Origin: a virus
Reading direction: 5' to 3' (one strand)
Length of the DNA: 59,180 nt
IMG/VR virus record: IMGVR_UViG_3300007514_000009
Location: 1 to 59,180 of that record
A program made the translations under genes and the position numbers. Positions 16,957-25,200 of this stretch are shown piece after piece (position 1 is the first letter of the stretch; each line of letters opens with the position of its first letter). The notes beneath the pieces are model-generated. The model was not told the origin of the DNA. It did not search any database and saw only the letters and a program-made list of their open reading frames with translations.

Positions 16957-18117
16957 ATGAGTGGATCAAGAGGATACATCAGGACAATAGAGGACATGGA
17001 GAGGCTATACTACGGTGCGGGCGCAGGTGCGAACGCATGGGCTTACTCTGGAACAGACTTGCTAAAGGCTGACTCGCCATTGGTAAGTAGCACAACAGGA
17101 ACCTACCAAGCGATCTTTGGACGCAAAGTATGGTCACAACTCAATCAGGAGTTCAATGCATTTAGCATACTCCCCAAGAAGCCGTGGGAGAAGTCTGGAT
17201 GGAGGGTCGTCACCGACAAGCCTGACAGGGCAAAGGGTGGCGGTGTTGCTGAGAATGCAACCCTACCAGAATCGACCAAGCCGACCTTCGCAGAGGTCAG
17301 CACCAAGCCTAAGACCGTGGCTCACACCTTCGACCTAAGCGAGACAGCAATGTTCCTCGCCGACAAGGACGACGGACTTGGAGATGCAAGAGCAGTAATG
17401 AAGATGGAGATGGCAAAGCACCACGCCGAGCATATCAACGTCATGCTCTTGCAGGATCTCGATACCCCCGCAGGGAACAACTACGAATCCCTCGACAGGT
17501 GTCTTTCATCGGCTTTCGTTGAGACAGCCTCCTTTGGAGATGTCAGCGCAATAACCGATCACAACCAATACAACATCACCCGCTCCACTGGTTCAGCACG
17601 TCAGTGGTATGATTCCAACGTGGATGCAGGTTCGACTGGGACAGAGAGAGCATTGAGCCTCAATGTCATGGACGGAATGTTCCGAAGCGTTTGGGAGCGT
17701 GGTGGTCAGCCAAAGGTCATCCTAACTGGCTACGACACACTGGAGAAGGTTCAGCAACTACTCCAGCCACAGCAGAGATTCACTGAGATGAAGCGCGTCG
17801 TTCCCGGCGTGAATGGAGTCAAGGGTGTTCCGGGTATGGAGGCGGGCTTCGTGGTCGCTACCTACAACGGCGTCCCACTAATTCCATCGAAGGATGTCCA
17901 TGCCGAATCCGGCGGACTATCCCGAATGTATTACATCGACTCTGATTACCTATACTTCTCGACAGCCAAGCCTACACTATACCACGAGTCGGGCATTGAA
18001 ACCGGAGATCCTTTCGGAATCAACAGACTCGGACAGATGGGTATGTTCCACACAATGGGCGAACTATGGCAACTGTTCTATGGAGCGCATGGCAAAGTGA
18101 GGGACTTGAGTGCCTGA
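16957..18117 (+). CDS. Major capsid protein, HK97-like
   Basis: Forms the icosahedral shell. 386 residues. It directly follows the protease-scaffold gene, the standard HK97 order. The N-terminal region (1-45) is followed by a P-domain-like beta region (VAENATLPESTKPTFAEVS), a long spine helix region (ARAVMKMEMAKHHAEHINVM) and an A-domain (VILTGYDTLEKVQQLL, then YNGVPLIPSKDV). The C-terminus YLYFSTAKPTLYHE is typical of these capsid proteins. TDLLKADSP at residues 33-41 is a candidate protease site that would remove a short N-terminal piece. Codons lean to C-ending (AAC, TAC, ATC) and AAG much more than in neighbours, consistent with high expression. It has a strong ribosome-binding site. Confidence 0.92.
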   Translation: MSGSRGYIRTIEDMERLYYGAGAGANAWAYSGTDLLKADSPLVSSTTGTYQAIFGRKVWSQLNQEFNAFSILPKKPWEKSGWRVVTDKPDRAKGGGVAENATLPESTKPTFAEVSTKPKTVAHTFDLSETAMFLADKDDGLGDARAVMKMEMAKHHAEHINVMLLQDLDTPAGNNYESLDRCLSSAFVETASFGDVSAITDHNQYNITRSTGSARQWYDSNVDAGSTGTERALSLNVMDGMFRSVWERGGQPKVILTGYDTLEKVQQLLQPQQRFTEMKRVVPGVNGVKGVPGMEAGFVVATYNGVPLIPSKDVHAESGGLSRMYYIDSDYLYFSTAKPTLYHESGIETGDPFGINRLGQMGMFHTMGELWQLFYGAHGKVRDLSA

Positions 18118-18153
18118 TATTCGGATCGAGAGGAAAATAAGGAGGAATAAGAA

Positions 18154-18531
18154 ATGGCAAACACAAACCTGACAGGAAATGGAACAATAGTCTTTGACAG
18201 TCGCCTTTGGGGCGGAACAAGCGAGGACGATACAGCATGGCTACAAAGCCCAATCGGAAGCAACAGCGCGACAGGGACAATCAGTCTCGGTATCGTTGAT
18301 GTAGTAGTGACTGACGGAGATGCGGCTCTCGCATACGACTTGGCACTATCGACTAACGCAATTGTCGGAGCAGAACTCATAGGCATACTAAGCGCACACA
18401 ACATCACAACCGCGGCAGGAAACGCCTTCACAGTTGCAGGAAATGTATCAACGACTACTTTGCTCAAACTGACACCGGCTTCCGGCGGTCAGGATGGCGA
18501 CACAGTTAGGATCACATTCCTATACCGATGA
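18154..18531 (+). CDS. Probable capsid decoration or minor capsid protein
   Basis: 125 residues, mostly beta-strand, rich in Thr/Ser/Gly/Ala and without charged clusters. It lies just after the major capsid gene with an equally strong ribosome-binding site (AAGGAGGA) and the same C-ending codon preference, so it is probably made in large amounts. This context suggests a head-decoration (cement) protein, although no specific family signature is recognised. The internal ISLGIVDVVVTDGDAALAYD segment and the final RITFLYR strand support a compact beta fold. Confidence 0.7.
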   Translation: MANTNLTGNGTIVFDSRLWGGTSEDDTAWLQSPIGSNSATGTISLGIVDVVVTDGDAALAYDLALSTNAIVGAELIGILSAHNITTAAGNAFTVAGNVSTTTLLKLTPASGGQDGDTVRITFLYR

Positions 18532-18542
18532 GGTAGGCCAAG

Positions 18543-19010
18543 ATGGCTCTAAGGCTTCGGTATATTGGCGCAAGACCCTACACCGAGTTTATGGTGAATG
18601 GAGTAATGGTCGGCTTTTCGCGTGGTATGGAACGCGATGACATTGATGACGATTGGATCAGGGAGCAGATAATCCCGGCAATCGCTAATGGCGTAAAGAT
18701 GTGGGAGGTCGATGACCTTTCATCTCAAGCAATGGCTTCGGTTCTGGTTGAACCTGAGCCAGAGCCTGAACCTGCCGCGATTGTCGTGCCAGAGCCAGCA
18801 GTTAGCGAGATAGTCGAGGAAGTCGAGGAAGTCGAGGAAACAGTCGCCACTTCAGGCGATGTTCTCCTTGATGGCGGTTTTGACCAATCAATGACACGGG
18901 CGCAAATGATGTCTTGGTGTTCAGAGCGAGGGATATCCGTGCAAAATACTGATACCAAAGCATCATTGACTGATAAGGCCCGTGAGTTTATCACGGGGGC
19001 TTCTGAGTGA
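18543..19010 (+). CDS. Small neck/head protein with acidic linker and HeH/SAP-like C-terminus
   Basis: 155 residues in three parts. Residues 1-60 are a small alpha/beta domain. Residues about 65-105 are an acidic linker with EPEPEPE and a VEEVEEVEE tandem repeat. Residues about 115-152 (MTRAQMMSWCSERGISV, then a helix) have the helix-extension-helix pattern of SAP/HeH-type modules. Genes with such a C-terminus often lie after capsid genes in tailed viruses; DNA or tail-interface binding is possible. GAGGTAGG precedes the ATG. The stop overlaps the next GTG (GTGA). Confidence 0.65.
   Translation: MALRLRYIGARPYTEFMVNGVMVGFSRGMERDDIDDDWIREQIIPAIANGVKMWEVDDLSSQAMASVLVEPEPEPEPAAIVVPEPAVSEIVEEVEEVEETVATSGDVLLDGGFDQSMTRAQMMSWCSERGISVQNTDTKASLTDKAREFITGASE
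18812..18840 (+). repeat. 9-nt tandem repeat gtcgaggaa
   Basis: Three consecutive in-frame copies encoding VEE-VEE-VEE in the acidic linker of the 18543-19010 protein. Confidence 0.8.
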
Positions 19011-19534
19011 CCGACTCATACAACGACATAGATGATGGCGTAGGCCGTTATGCAAGTCGCACTCGCATCAATCGCAGAATCCTAACTCTGTCCGCAGATG
19101 GCACTAATTCCCTCAATGGGACATTAGACCTCAATGGTAAAATCGGGCGGATAGTGCTTGATTGTTCAAGAGTGACTTGCGGTTCCAATACAGCAACTGG
19201 CGGATCGCTCAAGATTACAATGGATGTCGAGGATACGGGCGGAACAGAATACCCTTACTGCGATACAATAGCGGGGCTTGATGTAAGAACGGCAAGCAAT
19301 ACACCATTGAACTTTCAAACATCAGAAGGCGGCAACATGAATGCCGATGGAGGGGCTACAAGTGGAGTTCATTTCACAGTATCTGCCCCTGCTAATTCAA
19401 CTACTGGTGGCGTGACGATTGATGAGGCCGCATCGTGGAATGGGCTTGTCTGTGGGCAGGTGAGATTTACGGTTGCGACCTCAAATAGCACATTTTCGGC
19501 TGGTTCAATCAGACTCATCATTATTCATGAATAA
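19007..19534 (+). CDS. Beta-rich small virion protein
   Basis: 175 residues from a GTG start that overlaps the preceding stop (GTGA). The sequence is beta-rich with many Gly, Thr and Asn (LNGTLDLNGKIGRIVLDCS), polar and lacking charge clusters. It has four cysteines but no zinc-type spacing. It lies in the head-to-neck interval between capsid and connector genes and could be a minor capsid or decoration protein. The stop codon sits inside a small palindrome (19531-19546). Confidence 0.65.
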   Translation: MTDSYNDIDDGVGRYASRTRINRRILTLSADGTNSLNGTLDLNGKIGRIVLDCSRVTCGSNTATGGSLKITMDVEDTGGTEYPYCDTIAGLDVRTASNTPLNFQTSEGGNMNADGGATSGVHFTVSAPANSTTGGVTIDEAASWNGLVCGQVRFTVATSNSTFSAGSIRLIIIHE

Positions 19535-19546
19535 CCGAACGGTTAT
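19531..19546 (+). terminator. Palindrome spanning a stop codon
   Basis: ATAACCGAACGGTTAT is a perfect inverted repeat containing the TAA stop of the upstream gene, in a 40-nt gap. It could fold into a small RNA hairpin. There is no T-tract after it, so intrinsic termination is uncertain; it may instead protect or separate transcripts. Confidence 0.35.
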
Positions 19547-19574
19547 AGAGGATTGAACAGAGAGGGATTGCTAT

Positions 19575-19886
19575 ATGGCACTGACTGTCCTTCAACTCGG
19601 CCGCACGAATGTCACTGGAAACCGACTGACTGTTGCACTCAAAATTACCCCAGACAGTTCATGGCTCGCAGCAGGGGAGTCATTGGATCTCACAACTTAT
19701 GTCTCTAATATCGAAACTGTCCATATCGAGAGTCCGGGTGGTTATGTATTCAATTATGACCGCACTAACAAGAAACTGCTTGCATATGAAGCAGGGGCTG
19801 ATGGTGCGGCTCTCGATGCAGTAGCAGATTCGACTAATTTGTCGTCGCTGTCAGTGTATCTCTCGGTCACGGGTGGGCGAGCCTGA
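19575..19886 (+). CDS. Small beta-rich virion protein
   Basis: 103 residues, beta-rich (VHIESPGGYVFNYDRTNKKL), polar and without motifs that identify a family. GAGAGGG upstream serves as ribosome-binding site. Like its upstream neighbour it is probably a minor structural protein of the head or neck. The function is unknown. Confidence 0.65.
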   Translation: MALTVLQLGRTNVTGNRLTVALKITPDSSWLAAGESLDLTTYVSNIETVHIESPGGYVFNYDRTNKKLLAYEAGADGAALDAVADSTNLSSLSVYLSVTGGRA

Positions 19887-19899
19887 GTGGGGCTTGCCT

Positions 19900-20214
19900 A
19901 TGAGTCTGCAACTCGATGACATTTGCTTTGAAGAAGCACACGAGATAGAACGCCGCCGTAAGGTGCGTATGGCTGAGATAGCCAACCCCGAAGGCTCATC
20001 TATTGGCGAGGACGATTCGCCGTTCAGTAGCCGTAATTTAAGTAAGGCTGAGACTATTCACATTCCATTGACTGGCAAACAGCGATATGATATACAGAAC
20101 ATAGGGACTGGAACGCGCTGTATGTCGTGTGGTCTGTTGCATTTCTGTTGGACTCCCCACTGTGCAGGGTGTGGTGGGCCAATGGATTACAATTTGGGGG
20201 CGCACAGCAGATGA
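19900..20214 (+). CDS. Small zinc-ribbon protein
   Basis: About 104 residues from ATG at 19900, with GAGTGGGG just upstream; GTG at 19873 is an alternative that would overlap the previous gene. The C-terminal third contains CMSCG, then CAGCGG about ten residues later, a four-cysteine zinc ribbon. The N-terminal half is charged and helical (EEAHEIERRRKVRMAEI). It overlaps the next gene by 4 nt (ATGA). A possible role is in neck assembly beside the connector; this is inference. Confidence 0.65.
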   Translation: MSLQLDDICFEEAHEIERRRKVRMAEIANPEGSSIGEDDSPFSSRNLSKAETIHIPLTGKQRYDIQNIGTGTRCMSCGLLHFCWTPHCAGCGGPMDYNLGAHSR

Positions 20215-20438
20215 CGGACTTCAACAAGATCTGGGAAGATATCGTCAAAGGCACTGTTGCCTGTCGGGTATGCGGTGAAATGGGGGATACTAATGAGATA
20301 TGCCCTCAGAGTTCCCCCGACTCAAGCGGAAATCAGAGGACTATGGGGAATTGCGATAGGCGTCGTAATTCTGAGATTCCTCGACATAGCCATATGGTTA
20401 GGCAGAGGCGAAAGCAAAAGAAGGAGAGGGGTGGATGA
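20211..20438 (+). CDS. Small AW-K-tagged protein with CxxC motif; 3' half overlaps another gene
   Basis: 75 residues. It begins MTDFNKIWEDIVKG, the same N-terminal signature seen in four other proteins, followed by CRVCG and further Cys residues. From about residue 28 the sequence (Ser/Arg/Asn-rich) looks poor, while another frame of the same DNA (20293-20442) encodes a convincing small membrane protein. Either the two genes overlap by about 146 nt, or the first reads into the second by a +1 frameshift or sequence error near the GGGGG at 20281-20285. ATGA overlap with the previous gene supports the start. Confidence 0.55.
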   Translation: MTDFNKIWEDIVKGTVACRVCGEMGDTNEICPQSSPDSSGNQRTMGNCDRRRNSEIPRHSHMVRQRRKQKKERGG

Positions 20439-20442
20439 GTAA
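20293..20442 (+). CDS. Small single-span membrane protein overlapping the preceding gene
   Basis: 49 residues. It has an N-terminal polar stretch, one hydrophobic span (GLWGIAIGVVILRFLDIAIW) and a basic C-terminal tail (RGESKRRRGVDE), predicting an inner-membrane protein with a cytoplasmic C-terminus. GGGGG lies 7 nt before the ATG. The stop TAA overlaps the ATG of the next gene (taATG), the coupling used throughout this window, which supports its reality despite overlapping 20211-20438 in another frame. The function is unknown; holin-like or infection-related roles are only possibilities. Confidence 0.55.
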   Translation: MRYALRVPPTQAEIRGLWGIAIGVVILRFLDIAIWLGRGESKRRRGVDE

Positions 20443-22025
20443 TGCCAAGAGTATTCAATCCGGGCCATAGACCCAATCAGCCACTCTATCCAGACGATCT
20501 GGCTTACACTACGGTTGCTAATATCGAAGCATACCTCCAACTGCCTGAACAGAAACCGACTTTGCTTGCGGCTGATACAAGTGTGGCCAGTAGCACAATA
20601 CGAATACCAGTCAATAATGAAGATTATCGGCGTTGGGGCTTTGCTTCTGGTGATGTTGTCACGATTTATGACGATGTTGATGCGTTGGGGAGTAGCGTCA
20701 CGCTTACTGGTGTGGCATCATCCGGTGCTTCGGGTATCATCAATCTTCTGGCAGCAAATCCCGGCACAGCATATACTAAAGCGAATAACGCTACCATTCA
20801 ACCTCAATCAATACTCACGAACAGCAAACAACGCGGCATAACCAAGTCACAGGTCGAAGATATCATTCGTCGGAGACAGGATTACATTGATCGCATAACA
20901 CGACAGGCATGGCGGCCCCGTATTGTTGTCGATGAATACAAAAACTTCACCACATTCAAGCCATATCGTCGCCGATACTACACAGATTATGTTGGAGCGG
21001 TTTATCTGAACCATCGTTCCGTGCAAAGGGTATTGCGAATGGGGGTTTGGCAAGGCGACAAGTATCGTGAATTGGCGGCATCGAGAGTCAAATTGCTGGT
21101 TCAGAACACTCATCAACTCACAGGAACTCCTAAGATATTCCTTTGTCCGAACATAGCCCACACTGCGATTCTATCCAGTGGGACTACTTCTTCAACGTGG
21201 CAGAAGGATTTTGGCCCGAAGTCCGTCGCAACGGAAATAGCGAATCTCATCAATCAGGACACAGAATCAGGAAAAGTGGCCGTGCAAGTGGGGTCAATGA
21301 CTGAAAATGGCAAAGCATTGAATGTCAGTCACGAGTTTTTGGCTACGGCTAACAGTGACGAGGGCGATGGCCAGATTCATATCAGCAGTATGCGCTCAAC
21401 CGATGAAGGCGAGCAGACCACCATTGCTTTCACTACATCGAACTGCTTTGTTGCATCGTTAGGCACGGATGTCAGTGCGAATGTCCAAACCACGGGTTCT
21501 TCCTTTGCTGTCGATGACGGTTCGGTTTTCGTGGAAGGAAATGGTTTGTATTATTTCGACGGCTCCAATGGTGCGCTTCATGTTGCTCGTTGCACGAGAA
21601 GTGGAGATACTATCACCATAGCCGATGATTTGACTTCATCATTCCAATCCAACCTTACTAATGTCACAGTATTGAAGCAGATCAAACTCCTGAGCGATTC
21701 AGTCGATGAGCAAAGGCAGAAGGATTGGTGGTCGATGGAGGATGAAGGAGCAATTCTGTTCAACAACCAGTATCCATTCTTTGAGAATCACAGCCTCAAG
21801 ATTTCCTACATCTATGGGGAGCGGTATCTCGATAAGGCCATAGAGGATGCTTGCACCAAATTAGTGGCGATAGATGTAATGATGACCGATGATTACTCTG
21901 CTTTATTCCCCGAAGGGACACAAAACGTCGATCTGAATGCCAAAATACAGAAGTTAGAAGAAGAAGTCAAGCGGATTCTCGTCCCGTATCAAGAGAGCAT
22001 TATCGTAGCAGGTATGGGTGGTTGA
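20442..22025 (+). CDS. Probable head-tail connector (neck) protein
   Basis: 527 residues. The N-terminal (1-160) and C-terminal (435-527) parts are helical and resemble gp6-like head-tail adaptors, as in ITKSQVEDIIRRRQDYIDR and in the YIYGERYLDKAIEDACTKLV segment with a final coiled coil. Between them is a beta-rich insertion of about 250 residues (Thr/Ser/Asp-rich), much larger than in compact adaptors. The gene lies between the capsid genes and the tail-terminator-like domain, the expected location for a connector. It starts in a taATG overlap. The adaptor assignment is by context and helix pattern, not by a clear signature. Confidence 0.6.
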   Translation: MPRVFNPGHRPNQPLYPDDLAYTTVANIEAYLQLPEQKPTLLAADTSVASSTIRIPVNNEDYRRWGFASGDVVTIYDDVDALGSSVTLTGVASSGASGIINLLAANPGTAYTKANNATIQPQSILTNSKQRGITKSQVEDIIRRRQDYIDRITRQAWRPRIVVDEYKNFTTFKPYRRRYYTDYVGAVYLNHRSVQRVLRMGVWQGDKYRELAASRVKLLVQNTHQLTGTPKIFLCPNIAHTAILSSGTTSSTWQKDFGPKSVATEIANLINQDTESGKVAVQVGSMTENGKALNVSHEFLATANSDEGDGQIHISSMRSTDEGEQTTIAFTTSNCFVASLGTDVSANVQTTGSSFAVDDGSVFVEGNGLYYFDGSNGALHVARCTRSGDTITIADDLTSSFQSNLTNVTVLKQIKLLSDSVDEQRQKDWWSMEDEGAILFNNQYPFFENHSLKISYIYGERYLDKAIEDACTKLVAIDVMMTDDYSALFPEGTQNVDLNAKIQKLEEEVKRILVPYQESIIVAGMGG

Positions 22026-22028
22026 ACT

Positions 22029-22292
22029 GTGGATGATTACAGTAAGATGGTAAAACGGAGAGGAAAGGCATTAGACGCCCTCTCCAAAGCAATAGATGAC
22101 CTTATCCTCAAAGAACCGGCTATGGCTAAAGTCATAGAACAGAGGGAGAGAGAGGGGCCGCTACCAGCGGGAATTGAGATGTCGGACGAGGACATCAATA
22201 GATTGGTTGAGATTCAGATGAAACAGAATCCTTACCGAATGGCTTTAGAACAAAGACGGAGAGAGTTGGACGAGGTGATTCAGAATGGCTGA
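22029..22292 (+). CDS. Small helical protein
   Basis: 87 residues from a GTG start three nucleotides after the connector stop, with GGTGG as ribosome-binding site. It is almost entirely helical and highly charged (KRRGKALDALSKAIDDLIL and MALEQRRRELDEVIQ). It overlaps the next gene by 8 nt. No known family is recognised; it is probably a neck accessory or assembly protein. Confidence 0.65.
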   Translation: MDDYSKMVKRRGKALDALSKAIDDLILKEPAMAKVIEQREREGPLPAGIEMSDEDINRLVEIQMKQNPYRMALEQRRRELDEVIQNG

Positions 22293-25200
22293 TGCGATAT
22301 CTGCGGTGCGTGATCTGATTGAATCTAATTGGACTAAGCCGCCGAAACCGTCTATTGAGGATATCGCTGTTCTTGACAGAGGCGACGCCAAGCGCGTTAG
22401 GATGTTGGATAACGATGTTATTCGTATCTTTGAGACTGCTCACAATGAAGCGCAACCTGAGTTGCTCTATGATTATGTGAATAGACACGTCAATATCACT
22501 CTCGATGTGAGGACGGTCAAGAGCAGGGAACGATTATCGGAACTTAGAACCGAGGTTCGTAGGATTCTCCACGCATTCAGAAAGGGCGACGGGGTTAATT
22601 TTGACCGTTTGATATTCAAGACAAGGACTGATCTCTCAGATCGGTCAAAAAAACTGTTCAGATATACAATTCAAGCAGAAGTAGTGACTTTTGCTTTGGT
22701 TGCAGGGACTGACGATACAGTAGTAAATCCATTTACTGGTGTCGTTTCGGCAAGCACTACCTATCAAACATATGATACAGGTCTGACAGAGATAGCGAAC
22801 CTCACACCGACCAACGGCTATGTCATCATTGGCGATGGTTCATCATGGACTACTTCGGCAGTGGCTGGCGACATAACTGCCGTCACAGCCGGGACGGGGT
22901 TGAGTGGTGGTGGGGTGACAGGCGATGTCACATTGAATGTCAGTGGCCTCACCGTATCAGAATTAGCCGCAGGTAGCCTTCAGATAAGTTCTGAGGCGTT
23001 TGCAGACAACGACACTACCCTGATGACCTCGGCGGCAATACAGGACAAGATACTGTCCTATGGCTATACCACGGCAGTAGGTGATATTACGGCCGTCACG
23101 GCCGGGTCTGGGCTGACTGGAGGGGGGTCAAGTGGCGACCTCACAGTCACTCTCGATCTCAAAGACGAAGATAACATGGCCTCCAATTCTGCAACACACG
23201 CGGCATCTCAGCAATCAATCAAGGCGTATGTGGATGCAGAAGTCGCGGGATTAGTCGATTCTGCCCCGGCGGCATTGAATACCTTGAACGAATTAGCCGC
23301 TTCGCTAAATGACGATGCCAACTTTTCGACTACGATTTCCACCGCATTGGGCCTTAGAGTCCGGGTGGATACCAACGGTCAATCCCTGACGAACACCCAG
23401 AAGGCCAATGCTCGCACAAACATAGCCGTTGATGTCGCGGGAACTGATAACTCAACTAATGTCACATTAGCAGGAAGCAGAGACTATCTCACTATTAGCG
23501 GGCAGGAGATAACTCGTGGCGTAATCGACATCTCGGATGATACAAATCTTGCTGTATCGGCTCCAATCACACTTTCTGGAGACACTATCGGCCTTGCAGA
23601 TCCAGCAAATCTAAGTCAATTAACAGAGAGTTCGGATGCTACGGACGACAAGATACTCCTTTGGGACGAATCAGCATCCTCTTGGAAATACATGACAGTT
23701 GATGATTTACAGGATTCCATAGATACCTCGACCCTCGCGGCCAATGACGCTACAATTACCCTAACCGCAGGGACGGGGTTGAGTGGTGGTGGTGATTTTA
23801 CCACGAATCAAAGTGGTAATGAAACTCTCACATTCAATGTCGGCGGCCTCACAATCGCAGAATTGGCCGCAGGTGCTATTCTCCTCTCGTCAGAGTCCTT
23901 TGTCGATTCGGATACTCAGTTGATGACTGCTAAGGCGATAGCAGATAAGATTGAGTCATATGGCTACACTACTCAAGTAGGTGATATCACTGGAGTCACC
24001 GCCGGGGCTGGCCTCAGTGGGGGAGGCAATTCTGGTGCGCTTACGCTAAATCTGAGTCATTTGGGCATTGAATCCCTATCTGACCCCAATGATGACCGTA
24101 TCTTGTTCTGGGATGACTCGGCAGGGGCAACAGCATTCTTGGATATCGGTAGCAATTTAACCATAACTGGCACGACAATCGCGGCTACGGATACCAATAC
24201 AACCTATTCGGCTGGCACGGGCCTCACTTTATCCGGCACAACATTCAGCGTATCGGATCCCGCGAATCTGGATGAATTGACTGAATCGGATGATAATCCA
24301 TCCGACAAGATACTCCTATGGGATGAATCTGCATCCGTATGGAAACACATGACGATAGATAATCTCGGCGATGCATTAGATGTCAGCACTACTTTGAATG
24401 CACTGACTGATGTGACGATAAGTAATCCAGCGGCAGGTCATGTCCTCGTCTATGACAATACCAATTCTATTTTTGAAAACACACCCTTGACAGCAGGTAG
24501 CAACATTTCGATAACTAATGCAGATGGCTCGATAACCCTCGCATCAACAGATACAAACACTCAACTTTCAACAGAACAAGTCCAAGACATTGTTGGAGCA
24601 ATGTTCTCATCCAATACAGAAACGCGCATTTCTGCGACATATGAGGATGGCGATGGCACAATAGATCTCGTTGTCGATGACATGACTACGAACACCCAAC
24701 TCTCAACTGAACAGGTGCAGGATATTGTCGGAGCAATGTTCTCATCCAATACAGAAACGAGGGTTTCTGCGACATATGAGGACGGAGATGGAACCATTGA
24801 CCTCGTTGTCGATGACATGACTGCGAATACAAATCAACTGACTACTTTTGTGATACGAGATGATGATGATGACTCCAAGACTGTCGCCCATAACAAATAT
24901 CTCAAGTTCGCATCTGCCACTGGGGCCGCGGGGACGAATTGGTCGGGTTCCGGCACTACTGGCGACCCGTGGATTATGACAATAACAAATCCAGATACCA
25001 CTTATTCAGTGGGCGATGGCGGCCTCACTCAAAACAATTTCACGAATACTCTGAAAACGAAACTGGACGGCATAGAAGTGTCGGCGGATGTGACAGATAA
25101 AGCGAATGTCGGTTCTGCATTGGCATCTCTTGATGGGACTGATACCCTATACATCGGCGATGCAGGAAATGATGCGACAATTAGAGTCCGAGGTAATTTC

